Shown piece by piece: positions 34,796-45,037 of a stretch of DNA of 64,000 nucleotides. The number at the start of each line of letters is the position of its first letter. The first letter of the stretch is position 1. A program made the translations under genes and the position numbers. Under the pieces are notes generated by a model. It saw only the letters and a list, made by a program, of their open reading frames with translations, was not told the origin of the DNA and ran no database searches. The stretch spans positions 1 to 64,000 of the forward strand of contig JACQYI010000046.1 in assembly GCA_016208305.1 (NCBI GenBank). Reading direction: 5' to 3'. The stretch is from Oscillatoriophycideae cyanobacterium NC_groundwater_1537_Pr4_S-0.65um_50_18 (GTDB lineage: Bacteria; Cyanobacteriota; Cyanobacteriia; Elainellales; Elainellaceae).

Positions 34796-37700
34796 ATGAG
34801 CAACTCTCGGCAATCTGATCTGCTGTTTGCAGGCAAGAGTGAGATGGCGCTGCGTATGCGATCGCACGATTGGTCACAAACCTCACTAGGATCCGTTGAG
34901 ACTTGGCCTCAGAGCCTGAAAACTGCCCTTCGCATTATGCTCACCTCCAGTCAGCCCATGTGGGTGTGGTGGGGTAAAGACTTAATTAATTTCTACAATG
35001 ATCCTTATCGAGCCATCTTGGGAGGAAAGCACCCAGTTATGTTTGCCCGACCCGGTGCTGAGGTCTGGCAAGAGATTTGGGATGAGGTTCACCCAAGAAT
35101 TGAGTATGCCATGCTCAACAATGAGGGCACTTATGATGAGTCCCTGCTGTTCATCATGGAGCGCAATGGCTATCCCGAAGAAACCTACTATACATTTTCC
35201 TATAGTCCTATTCCTGATGATCAAGGCAATCCAGGCGGCATCATTTGTGCGAACACCGATGATACTCAACGAATTATTGGCGAACGCCAGCTAACCCTGC
35301 TGCGAGAATTAGCTGCCCGTACGGCTGATGCGCGGACATTCGATGAAGCCTGTACGCTAAGTGCCACAGGCTTAGCAACGAATCTCTACGATCTGCCCTT
35401 TGCCATGATTTATTTGGTCGATGCTGAGCGGCAATGTGCAGTTTTGGCAGGAGTAAGCGGCATCGATCGCACTCATCCTGCCGTGACCGAGCTGATCGAT
35501 CTCACAGCCGCGGCAGCTAGATCTTTCGCAAACGTTGTGCAGACGCAGCAGCTCATGCTCATTGACGATTTAGCCACTCGGTTTAGCGACCTGCCCACGG
35601 GTGCTTGGGATCGCGTGCCGCATCAGGCCGTGATCATGCCGATCGCGCCTTCGGGTGCAACTGGGCGATCGGGGCTACTCGTAGCTGGGTTGAATCCTTT
35701 AAGGCTCTTTGATGATAACTATCGCAACTTTATGGAGCTGGTAGCTGGGCAAATTGCGGCCAGTATTGCGAATGCCAATGCCTATGAAGAAGAGCGCAAG
35801 CGTGCTGAAGCTCTAGCCGAACTCGATCGCGCCAAAACTCTATTTTTTACTAATGTTTCTCATGAGTTTCGCACGCCGCTAACGCTGATGCTGAGTCCGC
35901 TAGAAGAATTATCTTTGTCGCTAACGGGACGATTGCAGCCTGAAGAACGGGAGCAATTAGACCTCATGCATCGAAACGGCTTGCGATTGCAGAAGCTAGT
36001 CAACACACTGCTTGATTTTTCGCGGATTGAAGCCGGACGGATTCAGGCCGTTTATGAACCGATAGATTTGGCAACTTATACCGCAGAGCTAGCCAGTGCG
36101 TTTCGATCGCTCATTGAGCAGGCAGAGATGTCGCTGGTGGTGGAATGCCCACCCTTGCCCGAAGAGGTGTATGTCGATCGGGAAATGTGGGAAAAAATTG
36201 TTCTCAACTTGTTATCCAATGCATTCAAGTTCACGTTATCTGGATCAATCACTGTACGATTGCTGTGGTGCAAAACTCATGTCAATCTCGTGGTTGAAGA
36301 CACAGGTGTAGGTATTCCACCAGAAGCCTTGCCTCACATGTTCGAACGGTTTCATCGCGTCGAAAACTCAGAGGGGCGAAGTTTTGAAGGCTCAGGTATT
36401 GGTCTATCCCTCGTGCAGGAACTCGTCAAGTTTCATAGCGGATCAATTCATGTGACTAGCGTCGTTGGACAAGGTAGTTGCTTTACCGTTTCCATTCCGA
36501 CCGGAACGGCTCATCTCCCTGGCGATCGCCTGCGCAGCGCATCAGATGGAGGGAGCACCAGCCCTACCCTCACTTCAACAGCGATAGGCGTTATTCCCTA
36601 TGTAGAAGAGGCGCAACGCTGGCTACCGCAGGTCAAACATTGGCAGTCTGGTATAGAGCCGCGAGATGCTCAGATCACACCGCTGTTAAATTCCGTCTTC
36701 TCAACGGCAGTTCCTACTGCCCGAATTGTGCTAGCGGATGATAACGCAGACATGCGCGATTACATTCAGCGACTTTTAAGCTCTGTCTACCAAGTTGAAG
36801 CGGTGGCGGATGGTATGGAGGCTTTGAGGGCAGTGCAGGATAACCCGCCCGATCTGGTGCTGACCGATGTAATGATGCCGCGTATGGATGGTTTTGAGCT
36901 GCTGCGGCAGCTACGAAACGACGCTCAAAATCAAGAAATTCCGATTATTTTGCTGTCTGCTCGTGCTGGAGAGGAGTCCCGCATTGAAGGACTCGCTGCT
37001 GGAGCGGACGATTATTTGATTAAGCCCTTTTCGGCTCGCGAATTAATGGCGCGGGTAGAAGCGACTCTTAAACTTGCTCAGTTACGTCGCACAGCGCGTG
37101 AACGTGAACAAGCCTTACAGCTCGAAACGCAAAGAATTCGAGCCAATCTAGAACGAATTTTGTCGAGTTTAAGAGAAGGATTCCTGACCTTAGATCGCGA
37201 CTGGTGTTATACCTATGTCAACGATCGCCAGCTAGAAATCATGGGTAGAAGCCGCGAGTCAACGCTAGGGAGAAGTATTTGGGAAATCTTTTCTGACTTA
37301 GTAGGAACTGAGTTTTACCATCAATTTCACCAGGCAATGCATGAGCGAGTACCTGTCCAAATTGAAATATACTATCCTCCGCTTCAAGGCTGGTTTGATA
37401 ACCGAGTTTATCCGACTGAGGATGGGATAGCTATTTTTGTGGTGGATGTGAGCGATCGGAAGCAGGCAGAAGCAGAACGCGAACAGCTCTTACAGCGTGA
37501 ACAAGCTGCGCGAGAGCAGGCAGAAATTGCTAACCGCGTTAAAGACGAGTTTTTAGCCGTACTTTCTCACGAGCTTCGGACGCCGCTGAATCCGATTTTG
37601 GGTTGGTCGAGTCTGCTGCGTCAGGGCAAATTGGATGCTGCAAAGACTGTTCAAGCGGCAGCCATTGTCGAGCGCAACGCCAAACTTCAGGTGCAGCTAA

Positions 37701-38644
37701 TTGACGATTTGCTCGATATTTCCCGAATCTTACAGGGTAAGTTAATCCTCAATATTCTCCCTGTCGATCTCAAGTTTGTCATCAATGCTGTCTTAGAAAC
37801 GATGCAGTTGAGTTTAGATGCCAAAGCGATCGCTTTGCGTACCTATCTAGAGCCAGATATTGGACTCGTCATGGGTGAAGCCGGACGACTTCAGCAAGTC
37901 ATCTGGAATTTGCTGTCAAATGCAGTGAAGTTTACGCCATCGGGAGGCCAGATTACGATAACGCTCACCCAAAGCGGGCAGAACGCTCAGATTCAAGTTG
38001 CAGATACAGGCAAAGGCATTAATCCTGACTTTTTGCCCTATGTGTTTGAGTATTTCTGTCAGGAAGATGCCGCCACGACGCGCAAATTCGGCGGTTTGGG
38101 GCTAGGGCTAGCGATTACCCAGCAAATTGTCGAGATGCATGGCGGTACAGTGCAGGCCGATAGCCCAGGTGAAGATCAAGGCGCAACTTTTACAGTTCAA
38201 ATTCCTCTCGCCGCTCAATCGCTTGATCTGCCAAACCCACAGTCGGTGCCCGAAGCAATGGTTGATTTGAGCGGCACTCGAATCTTGGTGGTAGATGATG
38301 AAACTGACTCCCGTGAATTTGTAGTTTTTGTTCTGGAACAGGCCAATGCAATCGTCACTAGTGCTTCTTCTGGATTTGAGGCGCTTCAAAGCTTTGCTCA
38401 GTCAACGCCCGACGTCATCATCAGCGACATTGGTATGCCCGATATGAGTGGCTACATGCTGATGCAGCAAATTCGATTGCTGGATCAGGGCAAAACGGTT
38501 CCGGCGATCGCTTTCACGGCCTACGCTGGAGAACTTGACCAACGACAGTCATTAGCAGCAGGCTTTCAGAAGCATATTGCCAAACCGATTGAGCCAGAAG
38601 TTTTGATTAACGCGATCGCCAGTCTAATCTCAAGCTCCGACTAA
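34796..38644 (+). CDS. Hybrid histidine kinase with two kinase cores and two receivers
   Basis: The protein has about 1282 residues: PAS-like sensor at about 15-155 (MWVWWGKDLINFYNDPYR), GAF at about 165-320, HisKA with SHEFRTPLT (His356), HATPase, and REC with VLADDNADMRDY (about 644) and phosphorylation site TDVMMPRMDG. Then come PAS at about 785-890, a second HisKA with SHELRTPLN (about residue 923), a second HATPase with GGLGLGLAI, and a C-terminal REC with LVVDDETDSREF. It is soluble by sequence. ATG 34796 is preferred because GGGAGGA lies 8 bp upstream; TTG 34763 and ATG 34769 are in frame. No partner regulator gene is adjacent. Confidence 0.9.
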   Translation: MSNSRQSDLLFAGKSEMALRMRSHDWSQTSLGSVETWPQSLKTALRIMLTSSQPMWVWWGKDLINFYNDPYRAILGGKHPVMFARPGAEVWQEIWDEVHPRIEYAMLNNEGTYDESLLFIMERNGYPEETYYTFSYSPIPDDQGNPGGIICANTDDTQRIIGERQLTLLRELAARTADARTFDEACTLSATGLATNLYDLPFAMIYLVDAERQCAVLAGVSGIDRTHPAVTELIDLTAAAARSFANVVQTQQLMLIDDLATRFSDLPTGAWDRVPHQAVIMPIAPSGATGRSGLLVAGLNPLRLFDDNYRNFMELVAGQIAASIANANAYEEERKRAEALAELDRAKTLFFTNVSHEFRTPLTLMLSPLEELSLSLTGRLQPEEREQLDLMHRNGLRLQKLVNTLLDFSRIEAGRIQAVYEPIDLATYTAELASAFRSLIEQAEMSLVVECPPLPEEVYVDREMWEKIVLNLLSNAFKFTLSGSITVRLLWCKTHVNLVVEDTGVGIPPEALPHMFERFHRVENSEGRSFEGSGIGLSLVQELVKFHSGSIHVTSVVGQGSCFTVSIPTGTAHLPGDRLRSASDGGSTSPTLTSTAIGVIPYVEEAQRWLPQVKHWQSGIEPRDAQITPLLNSVFSTAVPTARIVLADDNADMRDYIQRLLSSVYQVEAVADGMEALRAVQDNPPDLVLTDVMMPRMDGFELLRQLRNDAQNQEIPIILLSARAGEESRIEGLAAGADDYLIKPFSARELMARVEATLKLAQLRRTAREREQALQLETQRIRANLERILSSLREGFLTLDRDWCYTYVNDRQLEIMGRSRESTLGRSIWEIFSDLVGTEFYHQFHQAMHERVPVQIEIYYPPLQGWFDNRVYPTEDGIAIFVVDVSDRKQAEAEREQLLQREQAAREQAEIANRVKDEFLAVLSHELRTPLNPILGWSSLLRQGKLDAAKTVQAAAIVERNAKLQVQLIDDLLDISRILQGKLILNILPVDLKFVINAVLETMQLSLDAKAIALRTYLEPDIGLVMGEAGRLQQVIWNLLSNAVKFTPSGGQITITLTQSGQNAQIQVADTGKGINPDFLPYVFEYFCQEDAATTRKFGGLGLGLAITQQIVEMHGGTVQADSPGEDQGATFTVQIPLAAQSLDLPNPQSVPEAMVDLSGTRILVVDDETDSREFVVFVLEQANAIVTSASSGFEALQSFAQSTPDVIISDIGMPDMSGYMLMQQIRLLDQGKTVPAIAFTAYAGELDQRQSLAAGFQKHIAKPIEPEVLINAIASLISSSD

Positions 38645-38861
38645 CCTAAGTTATCTGTGACTCGCTCAGCTCATCAAAAATTCTCAGAAGCGATCGCTTT
38701 ACTTCGCTTCTACGCTGCAAGGCATCATGCTAATGTATTACCCTTATTTGAAAAAATTGCCGCTAGATGTGGTTAAAGCATAGGTAATTTCTGAGTTCTA
38801 TAATCATCTCTGATAGGCTAAATTTTGCGATCGCTTGCGTTCTGTCAGGTCAATAGTTTTT

Positions 38862-41270
38862 TCAGATAATTCGGGGGGACGCCTTCTGTGACCCCACACG
38901 GCGATCGCATTGCTTCAAGAGCGTCTGGTTAGGCACTAAAGGACTTTCAAACCGACTATAGACAATTTGGGTAGGTGACCAAGATGAAAACCAATACAAA
39001 TCCTGGATCACTTTGTCGGCTTGCCCTGCATTAAGCGACCTGCTTGACTCGAACTGCACCAAAGCCAGATTGTTTAAGCCAACGACCTCACGACCATCTT
39101 GAAACCAGTGCGATCGCCAGAAAAATAATGACTCGAACCAATGCCTCCGGGGTTTTTGACGTTTCCCAGGAAGCAGCAACCAGTTCAAAGCATTACCAAA
39201 TACCGGGGGTTGCGTGCGGCAGCGGGGCATCCATTCCAGCGCACAGAGCCAGTCAGGGTCTGGAATCGAGTCCTGTTTGTGGCGCGCTGCTGAATGTTCC
39301 ACCATTGAAGGCGGTTCAAACCAACCGCTCCAAACGCGCACCTTTTCAGGCAAAAGCCAGTCTTTCAAGCGCGTGTGAATAATTTTGGTCAGCGGTTCTT
39401 CATTCTTCAAGGCACTACAGGTCAACTGCACCAACACCGACGGCTGCTCTGGGGCGGATGTCGGCCTATAGGATAAGCGCACTAACGAGCTGTAATGGAT
39501 ATCGCCCGATAACACGATAATTTGCTCACGCTCCTTGAAAAGCACCGTCAGAAATTCTGCGAGGGCTTCAGTGTGGATATTCCAAGCGTCCCCTACATCT
39601 GTTGAATACACTTTGTTACGGCTCAACTGCCAGCGTTGAATCCAATCGATCGCTTGTAATCCAAACAAATTAGTCGGAGCCACTACAAAAGTCATGCGGC
39701 GTTGAGATGATTTTGGGGATGCAGAGGCGCGCAAAGGCTGGCTTAACTGTTGCTCAAAGGCTCGCGGACATAGAAGCATCGGGGGCGCGATCGGCTTTTC
39801 ATCCGCCGGATAGCCTCGCCATGTGCGGGTATCGAGCACAAGCACTTCGTGGCAAGCGCCCTGAACAGTGTAGTGCCAGGTTAATGCATCTGCATGTCGG
39901 TTAAGAATCAGCACCTCGCCATCACGAATAAACGAAGGTAAGTCCGTGTGAGGATCTATAGCGGGCAACCCCACGTAGCGGGCGATCGCTTCTGAGGCAA
40001 CGGTATCTGTTCCTCGTGAGGCAGACCAATCTTGTGCAGCCTGTAACAGTTTTGCGCCGGAGCTGTCTGCATCAAATTGCCAAGGCGTATTGCCCCAGGC
40101 TTGAAATACAGCATAGGCGGTGAGCGCATTTTGTACGGCTCTTCGCCCTAAAGGTCGCCCTAAAACTCTCAGGCACCAGGCTTGATTCAAGTTCCAGTCA
40201 TCACTCACATCATGATCGTCAAAGATGGTGTAAGTCGCGATATTAGCCAGGGCACGCCGGACTTTCCAAAGGGTGTGGATCAACTGCCGCATATCCTCTG
40301 CTTCCTGATCCCACCGTCGAACCGCCTGACGATATTCACGCCGCGATGTTGTTCCCAAGTGGGTGATCTGGTGACCTCCTGGAATAGTGGCAGGCCAGCA
40401 AACAGGCGACCAGGCCAGCAAATAAGAGGCATAATACTCGCCCAAGCCGAGCAGATGGCTGTTGACCTTAGAAAATTTATGGTGCAATCCAGCCGTAAAG
40501 CCTGCCTGATCGGTGGCGATCTCTGCCCGATGTCCAGCGGGCAAAGCTTTGGGCGTATAGGTGACGGCACTAGAGGAGCGATCGCCAGGTAACTGTTCTT
40601 CCCAGCCCAAGAGCCGCTCTCCTAGCTGTGTCGCAACCCACAAAAGCGGATCAGCAACATCATCCCCGTAAATTTGGTCACCCGTCAAAAACAGCTGCTG
40701 GGGGCGCTGTCGCGGTTGGTGGGCTGCCGTTTCCAAAAAGCAGTCGAGCATGGGTAGCGCATCAAACCCATCGCCATGCGCTTTTCGGCAGGAACCTTGA
40801 ACCAGGCGCAAATCTTCCAGGCAATCGGGCGGCAGCACAAAGGTTGGTTTTTGGTGCTCAAAATAGCTAATGGTCACATCAGGAAAGCGATCGGAGCACA
40901 GCGCTTGCTGGAGCGTTTGGGGAAGCTGTAGGTGCGGGTCTGAAGGTGGATGAGTGTCTGAGGGGGTGAACTGAAGGTCATAGGCATAGAGGCGATCGGG
41001 TACTAACGCCTGCCCTGCGTTGACTCTGGCTGTAACCACGACCACATGAAGCCGCTCTCCCAAGGCCACAGTTATTCGGCTGCCTGCAAACAGAGGATCT
41101 CCGATCGCTGCCCCATTCTGAGTTGTACCATGAACCGTGAGTTCTACCTGGCAGGGCTGCTTTAGCGCCATCCAAACCGCGATCGATTCGGGCGTTACCT
41201 GCCTAAGTACAGGCCCCGCCAGCAAGAGCGGCAGGTTATCTAAATTCTCGACCTTGGCTTGATCGCTCAT
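38862..41270 (-). CDS. PhoD-like metallophosphatase
   Basis: This long PhoD-class enzyme has about 802 residues. Motifs in order: LAGPVLRQVTPESIAVWM opening the beta-sandwich entry domain, LVQGSCRKAHGDGFDALP, LFLTGDQIYGDDV, IFDDHDVSDDW with the metal-binding His/Asp cluster (about residue 355), and IIVLSGDIHYSSL. These fit a Ca/Fe-dependent phosphodiesterase/phosphatase. No signal peptide is visible, so a cytoplasmic location is likely, unlike secreted PhoD. ATG 41270 is preferred to a TTG at 41345. Large cyanobacterial homologues of this kind have no proven substrate. Confidence 0.82.
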   Translation of the reverse strand: MSDQAKVENLDNLPLLLAGPVLRQVTPESIAVWMALKQPCQVELTVHGTTQNGAAIGDPLFAGSRITVALGERLHVVVVTARVNAGQALVPDRLYAYDLQFTPSDTHPPSDPHLQLPQTLQQALCSDRFPDVTISYFEHQKPTFVLPPDCLEDLRLVQGSCRKAHGDGFDALPMLDCFLETAAHQPRQRPQQLFLTGDQIYGDDVADPLLWVATQLGERLLGWEEQLPGDRSSSAVTYTPKALPAGHRAEIATDQAGFTAGLHHKFSKVNSHLLGLGEYYASYLLAWSPVCWPATIPGGHQITHLGTTSRREYRQAVRRWDQEAEDMRQLIHTLWKVRRALANIATYTIFDDHDVSDDWNLNQAWCLRVLGRPLGRRAVQNALTAYAVFQAWGNTPWQFDADSSGAKLLQAAQDWSASRGTDTVASEAIARYVGLPAIDPHTDLPSFIRDGEVLILNRHADALTWHYTVQGACHEVLVLDTRTWRGYPADEKPIAPPMLLCPRAFEQQLSQPLRASASPKSSQRRMTFVVAPTNLFGLQAIDWIQRWQLSRNKVYSTDVGDAWNIHTEALAEFLTVLFKEREQIIVLSGDIHYSSLVRLSYRPTSAPEQPSVLVQLTCSALKNEEPLTKIIHTRLKDWLLPEKVRVWSGWFEPPSMVEHSAARHKQDSIPDPDWLCALEWMPRCRTQPPVFGNALNWLLLPGKRQKPRRHWFESLFFWRSHWFQDGREVVGLNNLALVQFESSRSLNAGQADKVIQDLYWFSSWSPTQIVYSRFESPLVPNQTLLKQCDRRVGSQKASPRII

Positions 41271-41426
41271 CTGTAATAACTCTTGTGCTGACGCTGAACT
41301 GACAACTCTACCCTCTATGGTTGGCAGTTCAGCCCCATTCGTCAACTACCACGCGGTTGATTGTGAGAAAACTTGCATTGATTGTGGGAATGGCAAGGAG
41401 TTTTGAGGCAGGCGCTCGCAAGCAGG

Positions 41427-41505
41427 CTAATAGGCTTGAAGGTTAATAGGCTTGAAGGCTAATAGGCTTGAAGGCTAATAGGCTTGAAGGCCAATAGGCT
41501 TGAAG
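41427..41505. repeat. 16-bp tandem repeat, 5 copies, intergenic
   Basis: Five units of CTAATAGGCTTGAAGG (first base C or T, last copy one base short) lie in the 319-bp gap between the divergent phosphatase and kinase genes. The 16-bp period is not a multiple of three, so a coding role is unlikely. Copy number may differ between strains and alter promoter spacing. Confidence 0.95.
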
Positions 41506-41589
41506 TAGAATGAGATAGTGCCTTTCTGGTGTAGCCGTTGCGCGTGAAATAAACCTGGGAAAGGTACAGAATGCCAGTTGTTGAAGGAG

Positions 41590-44055
41590 ATGAATTTGGA
41601 GCGTTCGATCAAAACAGCACGGTTCAAAGCATTGCAACCTTATCAAATTCTAGATACCCAACCCGAACCCTGTCTGGATGACCTTGCTAACCTCATCGCC
41701 CAAATTTGTGCAACGCCTGTTGCCTTCATTACGCTGATTAATGAAACGCAGCAGTGGGTTAAGTCAAAAGCTGGCTTAGAAGCTCAACCCGCGTTGCTAG
41801 AAGCAGGATTTTGTTCAGCGGTTGTTCAAACAGGGCAAACCCTCGTCATTTCAGACGCCACAAGCGATGAACGATTGGCCTATCCTCCTGTTGGGGTCAG
41901 CGAACCTCACGCTGGCTTCTATGCAGGCACCCCGCTGACGGCTCAGAACGGACATATTTTGGGCACGCTTTGCGTGATTGATTTTGTCCCTCGTAATTTA
42001 GACGCAGCACAGCTCAATGCGCTGGAAGTCTTAGGTCGTCAGGTCGTGGCTCAGCTTGAACTAAAACGATCGACCTTTGAACGCCAACAGACTGAAGCAG
42101 ATCGCGATCGCTTTTATGATGTAGCAGCCGATATGCTGGCGATTGTAGGGTTTGATGGGTACTTCAAGTGGCTCAGCCCTATCTGGGAGCAGACGTTAGG
42201 ATGGACTGCTGAAGAACTGATGGCGCATCCGTACCTAGAGTTTGTGCATCCAGACGATCGCTCCGCTACAGCGGCAGAAATTCAGAAAAACATAGCGGCT
42301 CAGATAACCTCTGTCTATGAGGATCGCTACCGTTGCAAAGATGGTTCCTACCGCTGGTTAAGCTGGAAAATTGAACCCTTTGCTGAAGAACAGCGGATTT
42401 ATGGCAGAGCGATCGACATCACCGACGAGAAACAGGTTGAAGCGGCTCTACGGGACAGTGAAGCAAAATTTAGAACGATCGCGGATACCATGCCGCAGAT
42501 TGTCTGGAGTACGACGGCTGACGGCTACCATGACTACTTTAACCAACGTTGGTATGACTATACTGGAATGATTCGGGGAGGTGATCAAGGCTGGAACTGG
42601 AAAGATTATCTTTACCCTGATGACTATCAACGAACCTTGGAAATTTGGCAATATTGCCTCAAAACAGGTGAGCCTTACGAAGTTGAATATCGCTTCCGTC
42701 GCGCCTCAGACGGGGCTTTTCGCTGGTTTATTGGACGAGCATTGCCCATTTATAACGATCAAGGTGAAATAATCCGCTGGTTTGGCACCTGTACTGATGT
42801 GAATGATCAGTGGCAACTGTTAGAGCAACAGGCGCAATTGCTAGAGCGCGAACGATCAGCTCGGACTGAGGCAGAGCGGGTTAGCCGCATGAAAGATGAA
42901 TTTCTGGCAACCCTATCGCATGAGCTGCGAACGCCGCTGAATGCCATCTTAGGCTGGTCACAACTTCTGCGCCGAGGAGGATTAACAGCAGAACGGGTGA
43001 CGCAAGGACTCAATACGATCGATCGCAATGTCCGTGTCCAGTCACAACTCATTGAAGACCTGTTGGACATGAGCCGGATTATCTCTGGCAAAATTCGGCT
43101 AGATGTGCAGCGGATCGATCTGCCTACCGTGATTGAAGCAGCGTTAGAAACCGTTCGGCTGGCTGCCGAAGCCAAAGAAATTCGCCTGCAAAAAGTGCTC
43201 GATTCCCAAGCAGGCATTGTCTCTGGCGATCCAGCTCGCTTGCAGCAGGTGGTGTGGAATCTCCTGTCAAATGCGATTAAATTCACCCCCAAAGGCGGCA
43301 GGGTGCTGATTGTGTTAGAGCGAGTCGAGTCGCATATTGAAATTAGCGTGATTGACACGGGCAAAGGGATCGAGCCTGATTTTCTCCCTTATGTTTTTGA
43401 ACGGTTTCGCCAAGCAGATGCTTCGATCACCCGTCAGCAGGGCGGGTTAGGGCTGGGATTATCAATCGTCCGAAGTTTAATTGAACTGCATGGGGGAACC
43501 GTCAAAGCTGAAAGCTTGGGAGCCGGAAAAGGATCAACGTTTGTAGTCGCCCTCCCCTTGATTGCGGTTCATGCCGATCGCCCCGCTGCAACCCCTGCTC
43601 TAGAAGGAGCGCCTCGTTTGAGTGATGCTGGCTGGAACGATCTAAATTCACCCAGTTTGCGGGGGGTCAAAGTGCTGGTGACAGATGATGAGCAAGACGC
43701 CCGTGAGTTAGTTCAATTTATTTTGGAACAGGTGGGGGCAACCGTTGTCACAGCAGACTCTTCCCAGCAAGCCTTGGCCTTGCTCAAAGTTGAAAACCCG
43801 GATGTCTTGGTGAGCGATATTGGCATGCCGGGTGTAGATGGATATCAACTGATTCGTCAGGTGCGATCGCTCCCACCCGATCAAGGGGGCAAAATCCCAG
43901 CCGTTGCGTTAACTGCCTATGCGCGAGCAGAAGATCGAAAGCTGGCGCTGCTGTCGGGCTATCAAATGCACATTGCCAAACCCGTTGAGCCTTCAGAGCT
44001 AATTGCGATCGTTTCTAGCTTGACCAGCTTAATGGAGCGAAAAGGCTCAGACTAA
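41590..44055 (+). CDS. Hybrid histidine kinase (GAF-PAS-PAS-HisKA-HATPase-REC)
   Basis: The protein has about 821 residues: GAF at about 15-155 (QQWVKSKAGL; GTLCVIDF), PAS at about 165-285, PAS with PAC at about 290-415 (YHDYFNQRWYDYTGM), HisKA with SHELRTPLN, HATPase with GGLGLGLSIV, and a C-terminal receiver with VTDDEQDARELV and the site VSDIGMPGVDG. No membrane segment. The start is uncertain: ATG 41590 is directly preceded by AAGGAG, too close for normal use, and a TTG at 41578 is in frame. Its 3' end overlaps the convergent lipoprotein gene by four bases. Its layout is close to the C-terminal half of the kinase at 34.8 kb, so they are probably paralogues. Confidence 0.88.
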   Translation: MNLERSIKTARFKALQPYQILDTQPEPCLDDLANLIAQICATPVAFITLINETQQWVKSKAGLEAQPALLEAGFCSAVVQTGQTLVISDATSDERLAYPPVGVSEPHAGFYAGTPLTAQNGHILGTLCVIDFVPRNLDAAQLNALEVLGRQVVAQLELKRSTFERQQTEADRDRFYDVAADMLAIVGFDGYFKWLSPIWEQTLGWTAEELMAHPYLEFVHPDDRSATAAEIQKNIAAQITSVYEDRYRCKDGSYRWLSWKIEPFAEEQRIYGRAIDITDEKQVEAALRDSEAKFRTIADTMPQIVWSTTADGYHDYFNQRWYDYTGMIRGGDQGWNWKDYLYPDDYQRTLEIWQYCLKTGEPYEVEYRFRRASDGAFRWFIGRALPIYNDQGEIIRWFGTCTDVNDQWQLLEQQAQLLERERSARTEAERVSRMKDEFLATLSHELRTPLNAILGWSQLLRRGGLTAERVTQGLNTIDRNVRVQSQLIEDLLDMSRIISGKIRLDVQRIDLPTVIEAALETVRLAAEAKEIRLQKVLDSQAGIVSGDPARLQQVVWNLLSNAIKFTPKGGRVLIVLERVESHIEISVIDTGKGIEPDFLPYVFERFRQADASITRQQGGLGLGLSIVRSLIELHGGTVKAESLGAGKGSTFVVALPLIAVHADRPAATPALEGAPRLSDAGWNDLNSPSLRGVKVLVTDDEQDARELVQFILEQVGATVVTADSSQQALALLKVENPDVLVSDIGMPGVDGYQLIRQVRSLPPDQGGKIPAVALTAYARAEDRKLALLSGYQMHIAKPVEPSELIAIVSSLTSLMERKGSD

Positions 44056-44870
44056 TCTCCTGCAATAAAAACCGTCATTTTCCAATCTCCTTGCTGATGC
44101 TCAAATCGGGCACGATAGCCCGCCGGATAGTAAGCATAGCGGCTCGAAACATAGCCTCTTTGACCCGTCGAGGTGATGATGGGTTGCCAACCCTCAACGG
44201 TTTGTTGTTCCTGCCGCTGTTGTTCAGTCAGCCGAGCCAATTCAGCCGGATCAGCTTTGACAACCTCATCAGATACCACATCAATCACCGGGCTATCTTC
44301 GCGGGGCTGTGCGCGAACTTGAACATTTTCACCCACGATATAAACATCGCTAAAGGGATCGCCCAAAGAGGCTTGAGAGACATGCGGACATTGGTAGGCA
44401 TCGATCTCCACCCCCGCAGGCGCTTCGTAGGGAGTACAGCCAATATCTATGATGCGCTCCAGTCGTTTCCAAGCAAGCGAATTGGGATTATCAAAACCGA
44501 GTGAACTAAAAGAAACGGGAAGTCCGAAGGTGATTTTGATCTCTGGATCTGCGATCGCAGCAATAAATTCAGCATCGCGATCGCGAATGGCCTGCTTCAA
44601 CTGCTCACGAAACTGATGAAAGGAGCTATTGGCTAGAACCTGATCCCGTAATCGATAGGGACGACGAGGATAGGGGGTAGCTTGTGCAGCGGATTGTGCA
44701 GGAGATTGTGCAATGAGTTGTGTGGGTTGATCAGCGGTATGCCCTATTGGGTCTGTGACAGGCGGTGACTGTTGTGCAGCAGGATAGCCCAAAGGAGTTT
44801 GGTTGATAGGAGTTTGACAACCTACGAGTAATGGTACCAGCAGTACAATTCTTCTGAAGCGGAATTTCAT
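44052..44870 (-). CDS. Lipoprotein with SH3-like domain
   Basis: This 272-residue protein has a lipoprotein signal (LLVGC, Cys18). A Gln/Ala/Pro-rich linker follows, in which a 12-bp degenerate tandem repeat gives AQSPAQSAAQ. A region at about 80-165 is of unknown fold (REQLKQAIRDRDAEFIAAI), and a bacterial SH3-like segment at about 175-250 (VQVRAQPREDSPVIDVVSDE, then GQRGYVSSRYAYY) should bind cell-wall peptides or partners. Cys residues near 145 and 160 might form a disulphide in the periplasm. No operon partner is visible on the minus strand. Confidence 0.75.
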   Translation of the reverse strand: MKFRFRRIVLLVPLLVGCQTPINQTPLGYPAAQQSPPVTDPIGHTADQPTQLIAQSPAQSAAQATPYPRRPYRLRDQVLANSSFHQFREQLKQAIRDRDAEFIAAIADPEIKITFGLPVSFSSLGFDNPNSLAWKRLERIIDIGCTPYEAPAGVEIDAYQCPHVSQASLGDPFSDVYIVGENVQVRAQPREDSPVIDVVSDEVVKADPAELARLTEQQRQEQQTVEGWQPIITSTGQRGYVSSRYAYYPAGYRARFEHQQGDWKMTVFIAGD

Positions 44871-45003
44871 GGCGGCAGATTGATCGCATTCGCAAAAGGA
44901 GCAGACTTAGATCAGTCGTGACTCTCGTTTGTCATCGATCGTTCCCCGTTCTTTCACCCTGCAACTCAAGTCGGTTGTCACAAACAGCTCCAGAAAATAC
45001 TCC

Positions 45004-45037
45004 TCCAAGTTAGCTTTAACTCCAAGTTAGCTTTAAG
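45004..45037. repeat. 17-bp tandem duplication at the end of the Csp gene
   Basis: TCCAAGTTAGCTTTAAC at 45004-45020 is repeated with one change at 45021-45037, and the second copy contains the TAA stop of the copper-storage gene (45033-45035 on the minus strand). Confidence 0.9.

Noticed and set aside
41427-41505. Five 16-bp units considered as CRISPR
   Set aside because: No spacers separate the units and no cas gene is near; this is a simple tandem repeat.
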